Assembly (NCBI GenBank): GCA_027492485.1
Contig: JAPUER010000069.1
Location: 76,855-140,854 of the forward strand
Source of the DNA: Betaproteobacteria bacterium
GTDB taxonomy: Bacteria; Pseudomonadota; Gammaproteobacteria; Burkholderiales; Casimicrobiaceae
Reading direction: 5' to 3'
Length of the DNA stretch: 64,000 nt
Of this stretch, positions 13,901 through 23,027 are shown one piece after another (the stretch's first letter is position 1; each line of letters begins with the position of its first letter). The notes below the pieces were generated by a model, which did no database searches, was not told the origin of the DNA, and saw nothing but the letters and a program-made list of their open reading frames with translations. The position numbers were made by a program, and so were the translations under genes.

Positions 13901-14769
13901 AGCGCAAAACCAAGTCGACCGTTCCATGACGTGCCATCGCGTTCCGGATCAAGGTCGAGGCTGAGGTAGACGGTATCCCCGGCGTTCAGCTGCAGCGAAT
14001 ACCAGTCCTGCTCGGTCGCCACCGCCGGGTTGCGTGCACCACTCACCCAGCCGCCACGAACCCCCGATGTAGCACCCGTCGGCAGGATCGATAGCGGGTT
14101 GGCCGTGGCCGGTGTATCGTTAGACTCGACCTCAGCCTGAGGCGTACCGCTGCGGAGTTGCAAATAGAGTCTATAAAACCGCTCACTGGTCGTCCCGGCG
14201 GTGAAATCATTGACCTTCAGGTAGTAGGTCCCCGTCGACGGCAATGTGGCGCCCGCGATGCTTGATGACAAAGCTGCGAAAGTGCCGTTGTCATCGTCGA
14301 ACTCGATGACCGTCGTGCCGTCGGATGCGAGCAGCGTCAATTGGCTGTCGGTACTGCTGCCAGCCGACAGATTGGTGATCACCGCTGCGTAGACGCGGTC
14401 ACCAGCGTTGCCCTGAAAACTGTATAAGTCGATGTCACCATTCGGGAACAAATTGGCCTGAACGATTGCCGCGCCGTTGGTCAGCGTAAGCGGCGTGGCC
14501 GTCGCGACGGTGCCATTCGGCTCCGCTTCCGTCGGCCAACGGCTGCCGTTGGTGGCGGTTTGGACTAGCTTCTGCCGATCCTTCAGCGCCTTCAGCAGCT
14601 GCGTCGCATCGACCGGCGGCTTGGTTGCGATGGTTTCGGCGAAGCTTCGCTGCTTGACCTTCATCTTGTCAAAGGCAAGCGGCAACCCCGCGGCATAGCT
14701 ACTAGTGGACACGCCGACAAACGCCAGCGCAAAAACCACCGCGCCGAAGAATCGGTTCAGGACTTTCAT
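10957..14769 (-). CDS. Large secreted DUF11-repeat protein with IPTL-type C-terminal sorting tail
   Basis: A 1270-residue exported protein. It has a signal peptide (MKVLNRFFGAVVFALAF ... SSYAA) and two N-terminal PPC-like beta domains with EAEPNGTVATA and EVESNDTPATA. A P-domain-like region (ITVPGNPIIEHLTVGIQ ... TWTLDLRDD) and an MAM-like stretch follow. Then come three DUF11-type repeats of about 120 residues (each opening DL[SA]ITKTDGVTT or similar) and two or three Cys-containing repeats with AGCGGVAS. The tail IPALDYISLVLLALLVLS-GWYVGRHRRH is a hydrophobic helix plus basic end, like IPTL-CTERM proteins that exosortase H is thought to process. No exosortase is present in the window. ATG 14769 was chosen because the signal peptide starts there. 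Confidence 0.8.
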   Translation of the reverse strand: MKVLNRFFGAVVFALAFVGVSTSSYAAGLPLAFDKMKVKQRSFAETIATKPPVDATQLLKALKDRQKLVQTATNGSRWPTEAEPNGTVATATPLTLTNGAAIVQANLFPNGDIDLYSFQGNAGDRVYAAVITNLSAGSSTDSQLTLLASDGTTVIEFDDDNGTFAALSSSIAGATLPSTGTYYLKVNDFTAGTTSERFYRLYLQLRSGTPQAEVESNDTPATANPLSILPTGATSGVRGGWVSGARNPAVATEQDWYSLQLNAGDTVYLSLDLDPERDGTSWNGRLGFALFGDASNQILPADDAGTGDVAPNPNIPSEMMAITVKDAGTYFAFVDSSSAAVGGPTATYHLNVTVFPRPSGGGACTTYTSTNVPQTLGPGNGLTSSTITVPGNPIIEHLTVGIQLNHALMQDLDVHLRSPAGNDNGIFSDIGASATGGQSQMDVVFDDDAAIPPFFTALKGLRLAPEVAYRLSWFKGENGGGTWTLDLRDDTAGANGGTLTSWSLEICEPPPPPVCPAGYAQTTVFATDFESGAAGFTHSGTGDQWALGLPATVATNTGNPVADFTTCMSGTSCWKTNLTGPYNINTSQDLLSPPINLAGLVAPITVNWAHRYQMESAAFDHYFVDFQQVGGATPARVFEWYDATMTDAPGNPVVNIPASAGWAKMSARADALAGQNTEIRFHMDSDNTVNLGGVAIDDVSVTACRQLFADLSITKTDGVTTATPGGSVTYTITASNAGPDAVTGATVADTFPAILTATWTCVGAGGGTCTSSGSGNINDTVNLPVGGSVTYTASAAISASATGTLSNTATVSSTISDPNPANNSATDTDTLTPQADLAITKTDGVTTAVPGGSVTYTITASNAGPSNAPGATVADTLPGVLTGSWTCVGAGGGTCTAAGSGNIADTVNLPAGGSVTYTVTASINVAASGTLSNTATVAAPAGVTDPAPGNNSATDSDTLTAQANLGVSIIDTPDPVTSGSNLTYTITATNAGPSNASGVALSFPLNSNSTFVSVNAPAGISCTAPAVGATGTVNCSFTSGFNVSASPVVITVVANVIPASGGMLSATASISATTADPVAGNNSATATTAVDTITYAVTSVASPLAGGTVNCTSPVAHGSTTSCTATANAGYVLSTIAGCGGVASSSSPYTTGAVTAACTVTATFALNTFVVTGAVSTGNGTITCVSPVTLGNTTTCTVTPSSGAYIVSVSGCGGVAGTGSTYTTGPITAACTVTAAFGVLAIPALDYISLVLLALLVLSAGWYVGRHRRH

Positions 14770-14933
14770 GGAATACCCCCGTATTGCGTTACGTCGGTCC
14801 GGACCAAGTGAACGGACACCAACCACACACCGTCAACTATAACGGCGACAGGCTTCGACGACAAGGATGCGAACGCTCCTTTGACATCGCAAAGCGATGT
14901 TCGTCACCAGCGACAAACGGGGCGACAAAATCG

Positions 14934-15821
14934 TCAATGCCGCGCGTAACCGGGCACCGCTTCGCCTTCGGTGCAGAACTTGCGTAAATAGCTGAGGCGG
15001 TCGCTGGTCGCTTTGCCGTCTTCGACGGCCGCCTGCAGCGCGCAGTTGGGCTCGTGCAGGTGTTTGCAGTCGCGAAAGCGGCACTGGCCGAGCGCGTCGC
15101 GGAATTCCGGGAACGCGCGTTCGATCTGGTTGCGGGAGAAGTGGGCGAGGCCAAACACCTGCATCCCCGGCGAATCAATGACCCAGGTGTCGTTGCCGCC
15201 CAGCGTGAACAGCCGCGTGAAGGTTGTCGTGTGCTTGCCGGAGTCGAGTGCTTCCGAGATTTCGTTGGTGCGCTGCGCCTCGCTGCCGACCAGCGCATTG
15301 AGCAGCTTGCTCTTGCCCATGCCCGATTGCCCGATCAGCACCGAGCGTTCGCCGGCGAGGCGCTCGCGCATCGGGCCGTGGTTGAACTTGGCCGAGAACG
15401 GAATCACGTCGTAGCCGAGGTCGCGATAGCGGGCGAGCGCGTTGGCGGTTGCCGCGGCTTCGACCAGATCGATCTTGTTCAGGCCGATGATGGCCTTGAC
15501 GCCGCTGGCCTCGGCACAGACCAGCCAGCGGTTGAGCAGTTCGTCGGCGTAGGCGGGTAGCGGCGCCACAATGCAGGCGACCTGGGTGACGTTGGCAGCG
15601 ACCAGTTTTTCCTTGAACGCGTCGGCCCGATAGAACAGCGATCCGCGTTCGCCGATGCTCTCGACCACGCCTTCCTGCTCGTTGGTGCGTGTGACCGACA
15701 CCCGGTCGCCGCAGGCGATCTGCAATTGCCGGCCCTTGCTGACGCAGGTGATTCGGGAACCATCATCGAGCTGGACGACACAATGACGACGTTGGGTTTC
15801 GATCACCAGGGCTTGCAGCAT
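14934..15821 (-). CDS. rsgA: Ribosome small-subunit GTPase RsgA
   Basis: RsgA is a circularly permuted GTPase that checks late 30S maturation. The 295-residue protein shows an OB-fold N terminus, then G motifs in permuted order: NKIDL (G4), then GQSGMGKS (G1), then DSPG (G3). A C-terminal zinc knuckle with CRFRDCKHLHEPNC follows. The ATG at 15821 (MLQALVIETQRRH) fits the family start better than the longer upstream frame. phhB follows upstream on the same strand with an 18-nt gap, so they may be co-transcribed. Confidence 0.96.
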   Translation of the reverse strand: MLQALVIETQRRHCVVQLDDGSRITCVSKGRQLQIACGDRVSVTRTNEQEGVVESIGERGSLFYRADAFKEKLVAANVTQVACIVAPLPAYADELLNRWLVCAEASGVKAIIGLNKIDLVEAAATANALARYRDLGYDVIPFSAKFNHGPMRERLAGERSVLIGQSGMGKSKLLNALVGSEAQRTNEISEALDSGKHTTTFTRLFTLGGNDTWVIDSPGMQVFGLAHFSRNQIERAFPEFRDALGQCRFRDCKHLHEPNCALQAAVEDGKATSDRLSYLRKFCTEGEAVPGYARH

Positions 15822-15838
15822 GCAGTGTCTTTGCGGAT

Positions 15839-16216
15839 TTAGAGTAGTCGGTGCGCGACTTCGATGCGGGCGGCGCAAATGAAGTCGTTGTTGGAAATGC
15901 CGCCCTGACCGTGACCGACGTCGTGCGTGTTGTAGGACACTTCGCAGCGGCTGTAGTGGACGGCCAGATCGGGATGATGATCGGTCACATGCGAAATCGA
16001 CGCCACGATGTTCACGAAGGCGATGGTTTCGTAGTAGTTCCTGAAATGAAAATTCTTGACGATGCGGCCGCGCGGGAACGTGCTGTCGGGCGCGACATAG
16101 CGCCAGTCGGGCAACACGGCGAGGTGCGCGTCGATGTCGGCCTGCGTGAAGGCGGCGTGATGATGCTGCGGTTCGGTTTTGCTGTAGGCCAGCGTGTCAA
16201 GCTTCGGGGCGTCCAT
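15839..16216 (-). CDS. phhB: Pterin-4a-carbinolamine dehydratase
   Basis: A 125-residue protein that dehydrates 4a-hydroxytetrahydrobiopterin, recycling the pterin cofactor of aromatic amino acid hydroxylases. The family signature is present: SHVTDHHPDLAVHYSRC followed by NTHDVGHGQGGIS, including the conserved His pair and the Asp. No phhA is in the window. The stop lies 17 nt upstream of the rsgA start. Confidence 0.93.
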   Translation of the reverse strand: MDAPKLDTLAYSKTEPQHHHAAFTQADIDAHLAVLPDWRYVAPDSTFPRGRIVKNFHFRNYYETIAFVNIVASISHVTDHHPDLAVHYSRCEVSYNTHDVGHGQGGISNNDFICAARIEVAHRLL

Positions 16217-16289
16217 GGCGGCTCCTTTCCGGTATGAACGTCCGCCGCGCGATGCCGGGCAGGGTACTTCGCTTCACTCGGCTGCGGCC

Positions 16290-17573
16290 TCAGCGAGCCT
16301 GAAGATGGGCGATGCGGATCATCGCCGGCGGGTGCGAGTGATGATACGCCGAATAGATCGGGTCGGGTGTCAGCGTATTGGCATTGTCCTTGTACAGCTT
16401 GGTCAGGGCCGCGATCAGGTCGTCGCGGCTGGCGACCTCGGCGGCATAGCTGTCCGCTTCGAACTCATGTTTGCGCGAATAGGCCGACGTCAGCGGCGCC
16501 ACCCAGAACAGCAGCGCTGGCAGCACCAGCGTGAAGAGCAGCAGCGCCACCCCCGGCGAGGCGGCGCCGGTGTTGCCAGGGAAGCCGAATGCGCTGTAGA
16601 ACCAGGGCTGCGGCAGCACCCAGGCCAGCGCCGCCAGAAAGGCCAGACTGGCCAGCGCCACCAGCACGATGCGCTTGACGATGTGCCGGCGTTTGAAGTG
16701 ACCAAGCTCATGGGCAAGTACCGCCACGATTTCGCTGGTGCTGAGCCGCTCCAGCAGGGTGTCGAAGAACACGATGCGCTTCGCGCGGCCGAACCCGGTG
16801 AAATAGGCATTGCCGTGCGCGGAGCGTTTGGAGCCGTCCATGACGAAGAGGCCGTTGCTGGCAAAGTCGGTGCGCCGCAGCAGCGCCTCGATCGCAGCAC
16901 GGGTTTCGCCGCCTTCGAGCGGAGAAAACTTGTTGAAGATCGGCGCGATGAAGGTGGGGTAAATCGCCAGCATCAGCAACTGGAAGCCGATGAACGCGAG
17001 CCAGGCATACAGCCACCAGAGTGGCCCGGCGGAACGCATCAACCAGAAAACCAGCGCGGCGAGCGGCAGCAGCAGCGCCGCCGACAGCAGCGTGCCTTTC
17101 AGCAGATCGGCCCAGAAGGTTGCGCGCGTGGTTTTGTTGAAGCCGAACTTTTCTTCGATGTTGAAGGTGCCGTAATAGCTGAACGGAATGCCGATCAGGC
17201 CGGTAATGGCGGTGACCAGCGCGACCAGCGCGACCTCGCGCAGGATGGGCATGTCGGCCAGCGGCGCCGTCAGCGCCCATAGCCGGCTCAGCCCGCCAAA
17301 CAGCAGCAACGCGGTGACCATCAAGCCGATCGCGGCTTCGATCTTGCCCAGTTGCCCTTTGGCCAACGTGTAGTCCGCCGCGCGCTGGTGGTCGGCCAGC
17401 GGGATGCTCGTTTCGAAGGGCGGCGGCACCGCGCCGCGGTGCGCGGCGACGTGCGCCAGATGGCGGTTGAGCAGCCAGCGCTCGATGAAGTAGTGCGCCA
17501 GCAGGGCGACAATGACGATGCTGGCGAAAGTACCCGGCGATGTGGCTGCCGGGGTCAGGGTGTCGGTGGGCAT
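16290..17573 (-). CDS. M48 family (STE24-type) membrane metalloprotease
   Basis: A 427-residue protein with five to seven membrane segments and an N-terminal region typical of STE24/CAAX-prenyl-protease-type M48 peptidases. The zinc motif HELGH lies near residue 287 and the third ligand region HEFEADSY near 371. Bacterial members are membrane proteases of unclear substrate, and CAAX processing is not implied. It is transcribed divergently from orn, with a 133-bp intergenic region between the two starts. Confidence 0.92.
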   Translation of the reverse strand: MPTDTLTPAATSPGTFASIVIVALLAHYFIERWLLNRHLAHVAAHRGAVPPPFETSIPLADHQRAADYTLAKGQLGKIEAAIGLMVTALLLFGGLSRLWALTAPLADMPILREVALVALVTAITGLIGIPFSYYGTFNIEEKFGFNKTTRATFWADLLKGTLLSAALLLPLAALVFWLMRSAGPLWWLYAWLAFIGFQLLMLAIYPTFIAPIFNKFSPLEGGETRAAIEALLRRTDFASNGLFVMDGSKRSAHGNAYFTGFGRAKRIVFFDTLLERLSTSEIVAVLAHELGHFKRRHIVKRIVLVALASLAFLAALAWVLPQPWFYSAFGFPGNTGAASPGVALLLFTLVLPALLFWVAPLTSAYSRKHEFEADSYAAEVASRDDLIAALTKLYKDNANTLTPDPIYSAYHHSHPPAMIRIAHLQAR

Positions 17574-17706
17574 GCGCTGTGGGAAAATGACTTTGTCTCA
17601 ATTGTTGACGATTTTGGGGCGCGACGCCTGCGTTCCAGCCCGATTCGTCGCCGCCCGCCCGCCTTTCCACTACGACCACCGTCGCCACCGTCTGACGCAC
17701 GCCGCC

Positions 17707-18315
17707 ATGCCGCAAAACCAAAATCATCTGATCTGGCTCGACATGGAGATGTCCGGCCTCGACCCGGAAACCTGCCGCGTCCTCGAAGTGGCGATCGTCA
17801 TTACCGACAAGGATCTCAACACCGTCGCCGAAGGCCCGGTTCTGGTCATTCATCAGCCGGACGCCGTGCTCGATGCGATGGACGAATGGAACAAGAACAC
17901 CCATGGCCGTTCCGGGCTGGTCGACAAGGTCAAGGCGTCGACGCTGACCGAAGACGAGGCGTCGCGTCAGATGATCGACTTTCTGGCGGACTACGTGCCG
18001 AAGGGCGTGAGCCCGCTGTGCGGCAACAGCGTGCATCAGGACCGCCGTTTCATGGTGCGCTACATGCCGAAGCTGGAAGCCTACTTTCACTACCGCAATC
18101 TCGACGTCAGTACGCTGAAGGAGCTCGCCGCGCGGTGGGCGCCGGAGGTGAAGAAGAGCTTCCAGAAAAAGACCCGGCACACCGCGCTGGCCGATGTCTA
18201 CGAGAGCATCGACGAGTTGAAGCATTACCGCGAGCACTTCATCCGCCTGCCGCAGCCGGGCGTACCGGCGGCGGGTGCTGCGCGCGACGAGCTGACCGCC
18301 GGGGGCGGCGATTGA
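17707..18315 (+). CDS. orn: Oligoribonuclease
   Basis: Orn is the essential 3'-5' exonuclease that finishes RNA decay by cleaving di- to penta-nucleotides. It also degrades pGpG from cyclic-di-GMP turnover. The 202-residue protein carries the DEDDh residues: [10 protein letters not shown] (Asp12, Glu14), HQDRRFM and [14 protein letters not shown]. It has a C-terminal tail about 20 residues longer than E. coli Orn. The ATG at 17707 begins the conserved core, and a longer in-frame extension is not family-like. The TGA stop overlaps the TTG start of the NUDIX gene, implying coupling. Confidence 0.96.
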   Translation: MPQNQNHLIWLDMEMSGLDPETCRVLEVAIVITDKDLNTVAEGPVLVIHQPDAVLDAMDEWNKNTHGRSGLVDKVKASTLTEDEASRQMIDFLADYVPKGVSPLCGNSVHQDRRFMVRYMPKLEAYFHYRNLDVSTLKELAARWAPEVKKSFQKKTRHTALADVYESIDELKHYREHFIRLPQPGVPAAGAARDELTAGGGD

Positions 18316-18842
18316 AGTTCTGCTCGGCGTGCGGCAGCGCCGACATTGGGCTGCGCATTCCCGACGGCGACCACCGCGAGCGCTACGTCTGCGCCAACTG
18401 CGCGACCATCCACTACAAAAATCCGCTGATCGTCTGCGGGGTAGTACCCGTATTCGAGGATCGCGTCATGCTCTGCCGTCGCGGCATCGAACCGCGCTTC
18501 GGCAAGTGGACGCTGCCCGCCGGGTTCATGGAAAACGGCGAATCGGTCGAGGAGGGTGCCCAGCGCGAACTGCTGGAAGAAGCGGCCGCCACGGTCACGC
18601 TGGGGCCGCTGCTGACGGTGCTCTCGGTGCCCTACATCTCGCAGGTGCACATGATGTATCTCGGCACCATGACCGAGCCGAAATTCGCCATCACGCCGGA
18701 GAGCACCGAAATCGCGTTGTTTCACGAGCACGAGATTCCGTGGAAGGAACTGGCGTTTCGCACGGTCAGGACGGCGCTCGAACATTATTTCGACTGCCGC
18801 CAGCGCGGGGAATTCACGCTCAAGCGCGCCAAAATCGAGTGA
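18312..18842 (+). CDS. NUDIX hydrolase with zinc ribbon
   Basis: A 176-residue protein combining a four-cysteine zinc ribbon (CSACG ... CANC, residues 4-30) with a NUDIX domain whose box [20 protein letters not shown] keeps the catalytic REXXEE core. The glycine near the end of the box is replaced by alanine. The layout resembles zinc-ribbon NUDIX pyrophosphatases that act on nucleotide sugars or NADH-type dinucleotides, but the substrate is not readable. No ATG precedes the zinc ribbon. A TTG at 18312 in frame overlaps the orn stop by 4 nt (TTGA) and is the best start. Confidence 0.85.
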   Translation: MKFCSACGSADIGLRIPDGDHRERYVCANCATIHYKNPLIVCGVVPVFEDRVMLCRRGIEPRFGKWTLPAGFMENGESVEEGAQRELLEEAAATVTLGPLLTVLSVPYISQVHMMYLGTMTEPKFAITPESTEIALFHEHEIPWKELAFRTVRTALEHYFDCRQRGEFTLKRAKIE

Positions 18843-18878
18843 TTGCCGCCGGTGATCGCCGTCACCAGACTGGCTAAC

Positions 18879-18938
18879 AGCTTTTCGCTGTAACGCCCAT
18901 TCAATAAGGGCTCAGGCAATGAAAATGGCAAAAGTCGA
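18879..18938 (+). repeat. 60-nt palindromic element, copy E (single arm)
   Basis: A 60-nt arm on the plus strand fits the motif without gaps: GCTTTT at the start, AGGGCT at 29-34 and CAAAAGTCGA at the end. No clear inverted partner follows TCGA. The start codon of the GNAT gene (18919) lies inside the arm, so the last 20 nt of the element are also read as codons. Confidence 0.75.
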
Positions 18939-19515
18939 TAAAATTGACGATCCCGTGGCCAAAATTCGCCCGCTGGACGCTTCCACGCTACCGGATTTCC
19001 TGCACTTCTTCGACCACGACGCCTTTGCCGACAACCCGCGCTGGGCGTCCTGCTACTGCCAGTTTCTCTACGTCGATCACAACGCGGTGAACTGGAAGAC
19101 GCGGACGCTGGCCGAAAACCGCGCCTCCGCCTGCGAGCGGGTCGCGGCCGACCGCATGCGCGGCCAGTTGGCCTATGTCGACGGCAAAGTGGTTGGCTGG
19201 TGCAGTGCGGCGCCGCGACCGCTGATGCATTCATTCGACGACGAGCCGCTAGCCGATGCCGACCGCATCGGCATGATCGGCTGTTTCGTCATCGCCAAGC
19301 CTTATCGCCGTCGCGGTCTGGCCCGCACGCTGCTGCGGGTGGCCTGTGACGCCTTCGCCACGCAGGGGCTCGCCTGCGCGCAGGCGCTGGCGCAGCGCAA
19401 CGCGGCGAGCGAGGCGGAGAACCACTTCGGTCCGCTGGCGATGTACCTGGCGGAAGGGTTCGCGCCACACAGCGAAGGCGACGACGGCGTGGTGGTGCTG
19501 CGCAAGGCACTGTAA
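18919..19515 (+). CDS. GNAT family N-acetyltransferase
   Basis: A 198-residue acetyl-CoA-dependent acyltransferase of unknown substrate. The GNAT core is visible: a beta strand IGCFVIAKPYRRRGLARTLL with the R/Q-x-x-G-x-G/A acetyl-CoA loop (RRRGLA) near residues 125-130, followed by the helix. The upstream half has a Cys/Trp-rich stretch (RWASCYCQF) seen in a subgroup of bacterial GNATs. The first two ATGs (18919, 18925) both lie inside a 60-nt repeat arm. The repeat therefore either supplies the first residues or the true start is a later codon. Confidence 0.82.
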   Translation: MKMAKVDKIDDPVAKIRPLDASTLPDFLHFFDHDAFADNPRWASCYCQFLYVDHNAVNWKTRTLAENRASACERVAADRMRGQLAYVDGKVVGWCSAAPRPLMHSFDDEPLADADRIGMIGCFVIAKPYRRRGLARTLLRVACDAFATQGLACAQALAQRNAASEAENHFGPLAMYLAEGFAPHSEGDDGVVVLRKAL

Positions 19516-19567
19516 CGCCGTTCAACGCGGCTGCCCGGTAGCGGGCGAGACCGCAAAGGCCGGGCGA

Positions 19568-19966
19568 TCAGGCAGGCGGCGGCTCGATTTTTGCGCCATT
19601 TTCCGCAAGCAGCAGGCGCAGCACCGAGCGGTGACAGTGCGCTTCGTTCTCGCAGTAGCAACCCACCGAAAAATTCGTTGCCTGGGACAAGGCGGCGAAC
19701 AGACGCAGCGTGTGGACGTTCTCGGGCGTGGCCATTTCGGCGCGATATTTTTTGACAAATGCCGCCCATTGCGCCGCTGTCGTCGCCTCCAGGGCGAGCT
19801 TTACCGTCTCCGTGCTCGGTGCGAGGTTCGGGTACCACACGTCGTACCAGTTCTGCGTTGCAAACTCTGCCTTCGGCACGCCGCGCGGCGGGCGGCGAAC
19901 GGTGCCGATGCGCAGGCCTTCACCCTTGCTGCGTGGGCTCCCGAGCCGGACGATGCGTATGCTCAT
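19568..19966 (-). CDS. DUF488 family protein
   Basis: A 132-residue cytoplasmic protein with the DUF488 hallmark CYCENEAHCHRSVL near the C terminus (two Cys, His, Arg) and the N-terminal strand MSIRIVRLGSPR. The family function is not established. Its start overlaps the stop of the upstream NTF2-like gene by 4 nt (ATGA at 19963-19966), so the two are translated together. Confidence 0.85.
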   Translation of the reverse strand: MSIRIVRLGSPRSKGEGLRIGTVRRPPRGVPKAEFATQNWYDVWYPNLAPSTETVKLALEATTAAQWAAFVKKYRAEMATPENVHTLRLFAALSQATNFSVGCYCENEAHCHRSVLRLLLAENGAKIEPPPA

Positions 19967-20478
19967 GGTTTGCTCCCGTTGCCAGAGGCCATTGCCGCAC
20001 GTTCGCGAATCCGCTTGACCACGTCCGCCGCCAGCTCGTTGGGCACCGGAATGGTCAGATGGTATTGCTCGATGCGCCACTGGCCGTCGATCAGGCGCAG
20101 CACGCCGGTGCCGCGACAGCGGCCGAGGCTGGCGTTGTCCAGCAGCTCGTCGAACGAGGCATGTTTGCCGTCCGCGGCGATGCTGATGTGGCGCTCCGCC
20201 TTCGTATACGTCCAGCCGCGCCCCTTGTCGAAATGCGGTTTGGCGTAAGCCTTGAATTGCGCAACCGTCCATCGCTCGCTGGCGTCGGTGCCGATGAACA
20301 CGCCTTCCGGCGCGAACAGAGAGAAATATTCGTCGAATTGCGCTTTCGACGCCGCGGCATGAAAGCGGTCCAGCAGCGCGCCGGCCGCGTCCTGCGCGGC
20401 GCTGGCGTTGACCAGCGTGGCGGCGACCAGTAGAGTTGTAGTCGAGAAGATTCTGGCGATTCTGCGGAGCCTGAGCAT
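19963..20478 (-). CDS. Exported NTF2/SnoaL-like (DUF4440-type) protein
   Basis: A 171-residue protein with a signal peptide (MLRLRRIARIFSTTTLLVA ... NASAAQ). An NTF2-like cone fold of the SnoaL/DUF4440 type follows, indicated by LLDRFHAAASKAQFDEYFSLF and the closing strand DGQWRIEQYHLTIPVPNE. Such domains bind small hydrophobic ligands, and a few are enzymes. No catalytic residues can be named. The ATG at 20478 was chosen because it starts the signal peptide. The gene heads a two-gene unit with the DUF488 gene. Confidence 0.75.
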   Translation of the reverse strand: MLRLRRIARIFSTTTLLVAATLVNASAAQDAAGALLDRFHAAASKAQFDEYFSLFAPEGVFIGTDASERWTVAQFKAYAKPHFDKGRGWTYTKAERHISIAADGKHASFDELLDNASLGRCRGTGVLRLIDGQWRIEQYHLTIPVPNELAADVVKRIRERAAMASGNGSKP

Positions 20479-20616
20479 CGTGTCTTGCCTGCCGGAAGTC
20501 ATTGCATCGATTTCAACACGAACGCGGCCGCGACCGCAATGTGGCGGGCGCAGCGCAGGTAGTGCAGCCTTGCATTTGCCCGCCGGCGCCACCAAGTTGG
20601 ATGGACGAGGTTAAAG

Positions 20617-21510
20617 ATGAAAAAAATTCTTCGCGTTCAAGGTGCACCATCGCCGCATTGGGTTGGCAATGGTTTTCACGTCAATTCGCTGTTCTTCTAC
20701 GGACAGGATGCCGAGGCCATCAGCCCTTTTTTGCTGCTCGACTATGGCGCACCGAAGGCGTTTGCGCCATCGTCGGAGCCGCGCGGCGTCGGCCAGCATC
20801 CGCACCGCGGCTTCGAGACCGTGACCGTGGCATATCAGGGTGAAATCGAGCACCACGATTCCGAAGGCAACCGCGGCGTCATTGGCGCCGGCGACGTGCA
20901 ATGGATGACGGCGGCGTCCGGCATCATCCACGAGGAATGGTTGTCGCCCGAGTTCAACGCCAAAGGCGGCACGCTGGAGATGGCGCAACTGTGGGTCAAT
21001 CTGCCGGCTAAGGACAAGATGGCGCAGCCGCGTTACCAGGGCATCCTGAAAGCGCAGATTCCATCGGTCGTGGCCAAAGGCGGCGCACGGGTTCAGGTCG
21101 TGGCGGGATCGTTCTCCGGCACCGACAATGGCGAAACCGCCACCGGACCGGCCAAAACCTATTCGCCGGTCAATGTCTGGGACGTCCAACTGGCCGACGG
21201 TCAGGCGATCGATCTCGATCTGCACGCAGGCTACACCACGCTGTTCGCGGTGCTGAAGGGCAAGGTGCGGGTCAACGCCGCGCAGGACGTCGATTCGCCG
21301 GCCGTGGCGATCCTCGAGCGCGAGGGCAGCGCCGCGCGTCTGGAGGCGCTGGGCGGCGCCGCGACGGTGCTGGTGCTGCACGGCGAACCACTGGCCGAGC
21401 CGGTCGCGGGCTATGGCCCGTTCGTGATGAACACACGGGACGAAATCATGCAGGCGATGCAGGATTTCCAGCGCGGTACGTTCATCCGGCAGCACGCCAC
21501 GGGCGCGTAG
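20617..21510 (+). CDS. Pirin family protein
   Basis: A 297-residue bicupin of the pirin family. The N-terminal cupin holds the metal ligands in HPHRGFETVTV and IIHEEW, matching the His-x-His plus His/Glu set of YhhW-type pirins. Some members have quercetinase activity, others act as redox-sensing regulators, and the role here is open. The first residues MKKILRVQGAPSPHWVG match the family start, and the ATG at 20617 is preceded by a GAGG-like site. It is convergent with rnfH. Confidence 0.93.
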   Translation: MKKILRVQGAPSPHWVGNGFHVNSLFFYGQDAEAISPFLLLDYGAPKAFAPSSEPRGVGQHPHRGFETVTVAYQGEIEHHDSEGNRGVIGAGDVQWMTAASGIIHEEWLSPEFNAKGGTLEMAQLWVNLPAKDKMAQPRYQGILKAQIPSVVAKGGARVQVVAGSFSGTDNGETATGPAKTYSPVNVWDVQLADGQAIDLDLHAGYTTLFAVLKGKVRVNAAQDVDSPAVAILEREGSAARLEALGGAATVLVLHGEPLAEPVAGYGPFVMNTRDEIMQAMQDFQRGTFIRQHATGA

Positions 21511-21538
21511 GAGTCTGCGCGGCAGAAGGAACCGTCGA

Positions 21539-21850
21539 TCACGCCCTGATTTGTTTCGCCGCGCGCCGTGTGCGGCCCTGCCAGCGATAACCTTGCTCGG
21601 TCGCGCGCTTCTTGCGGGCCGTCTTCGGGTCTGCCAGCAGCGGACGATACAGCTCAACGCGATCACCGTCGGCCAGCACCGTGTCGAGCGGCACCCGCTT
21701 GCCCCAGAGGCCGAGGTCCGGGTTGTCCGGCAAACCATCCGCAGTCGCGAGCACGTCGGTCAGGCGGGCGCCGGCCGGCAGCGACAGCGTCTGCCGCTCA
21801 ACGCGATCCGGCCAGGCGGAAACTAGGGTGATCGTCATTGATGTTGCCAT
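21539..21850 (-). CDS. rnfH: RnfH family ubiquitin-like protein
   Basis: A 103-residue beta-grasp protein with the family core [17 protein letters not shown] and [25 protein letters not shown], followed by a basic tail. RnfH is widely found next to ratA and smpB, and its biochemical role is unknown. An alternative start is the ATG at 21838 (MTITLVSAW). ratA ends 9 nt upstream, so the two form an operon divergent from smpB. Confidence 0.9.
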   Translation of the reverse strand: MATSMTITLVSAWPDRVERQTLSLPAGARLTDVLATADGLPDNPDLGLWGKRVPLDTVLADGDRVELYRPLLADPKTARKKRATEQGYRWQGRTRRAAKQIRA

Positions 21851-21859
21851 GGCGTCGGC

Positions 21860-22288
21860 TCAAAGGTGCAGCGCATCCGCCCGCCGCACGAAGGCATCGA
21901 CGAACGACGCGGCAATGCGATCGAAGACCGGCGCCACCAGATTGCCGATCAGCCCCTCGAAGGCGTAGTTCAACTCGAACTCCACCTTGCAGCCGATGTC
22001 GCCAAGCTGCTTGAACCGCCACTCGCCGGACAGCCTGGAGAACGGGCCGCTCAGCAGCGCCAGATCGATGCGCTCGTTCGGCACCAGCGTGTTGTGGGTG
22101 GTGAACGTTTGCTGCACGCCAAGATAGGCGATGTCGACGGCCGCCTGCATGTGCGTCTCGGACTGCTCAAGAATGCGGCCACCGCCGCACCAGGGCAGGA
22201 ACTGCGGGTAGGACGGCACATCGTTGACCAGCGCGTACATCTTGGCCGCCGGGTGGGTGACCAGCATCGAGCGGACGATGTGCTTCAT
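21860..22288 (-). CDS. ratA: RatA-type START-domain protein
   Basis: A 142-residue helix-grip (polyketide cyclase/START) protein, matching E. coli RatA in length and in [17 protein letters not shown] near the N terminus. E. coli RatA was reported to block 70S assembly, while homologues (Coq10-like) bind ubiquinone. In betaproteobacteria this gene is almost always beside rnfH and opposite smpB, as here, which suggests a housekeeping role rather than an addiction toxin. Confidence 0.92.
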   Translation of the reverse strand: MKHIVRSMLVTHPAAKMYALVNDVPSYPQFLPWCGGGRILEQSETHMQAAVDIAYLGVQQTFTTHNTLVPNERIDLALLSGPFSRLSGEWRFKQLGDIGCKVEFELNYAFEGLIGNLVAPVFDRIAASFVDAFVRRADALHL

Positions 22289-22348
22289 GCGGCAGACCCG
22301 CGGCGTCCGTCACCGGTGCACCGGCCAGTCGCACCTAAAATCGATCCA

Positions 22349-22801
22349 ATGAGCATCGTCGACAACAAAAAGGCTTTTTTCGATTATTTCATCGAAGACC
22401 GCTACGAGGCCGGGCTGGAACTGGAAGGCTGGGAAGTCAAGGCCATCCGCGCCGGCCGGGCCGGCATCAAGGAAGCCTACGTGCGGGTGATCCGCAGCCA
22501 GGTCTGGCTGGTCGGCGCCAACATCAGCCCGCTTAACAGCGCGTCCACCCACATCCGGCCGGACGCCATCCGCATGCGCCGCTGCCTGCTGCACCGCGAA
22601 GAAATCAACAAGCTGATCGGCAAAGTCAAGGAAAAGGGCTACACCCTCATCCCGATCAACCTGCATTTCTCGAAGGGCCGCGTCAAGCTCGAAATCGGCC
22701 TCGCCAAAGGCAAGAAGGATCACGACAAACGGGCAGCAATCAAGGATCGCGAGAATCAGCGGACGGCGGCGGATGCGATGAAGAAGGCGGGCCGCGGCTA
22801 G
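22349..22801 (+). CDS. smpB: SsrA-binding protein SmpB
   Basis: SmpB binds tmRNA and delivers it to stalled ribosomes for trans-translation. The 150-residue protein shows the OB-barrel signature [18 protein letters not shown] and a basic C-terminal tail rich in Lys/Arg ([15 protein letters not shown]). The ATG at 22349 lies 60 nt from the divergent ratA start. A TAAAAT near 22337 could be a -10 box. The tmRNA gene itself is not in the window. Confidence 0.97.
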   Translation: MSIVDNKKAFFDYFIEDRYEAGLELEGWEVKAIRAGRAGIKEAYVRVIRSQVWLVGANISPLNSASTHIRPDAIRMRRCLLHREEINKLIGKVKEKGYTLIPINLHFSKGRVKLEIGLAKGKKDHDKRAAIKDRENQRTAADAMKKAGRG

Positions 22802-23027
22802 CGTTTTTGCTGTCGTGCGCCCGTTGAGCGGGCACCAATGCCTGCAACACGCGATCCCACCTGTCTGGGTGGGGTTGCTGCAACCCTACGCGGCGTACGC
22901 TGCGTCCATGCTCGAAACGCTGCCGCCAGCCACCACCACAATCGTGGCGTCCCCTACCCAACGCGGACTGGATTGGCTATTCTCGCCAACTGGCGGGCAT
23001 TCAAGTCGCGACGAGGGGAAGGCGACG

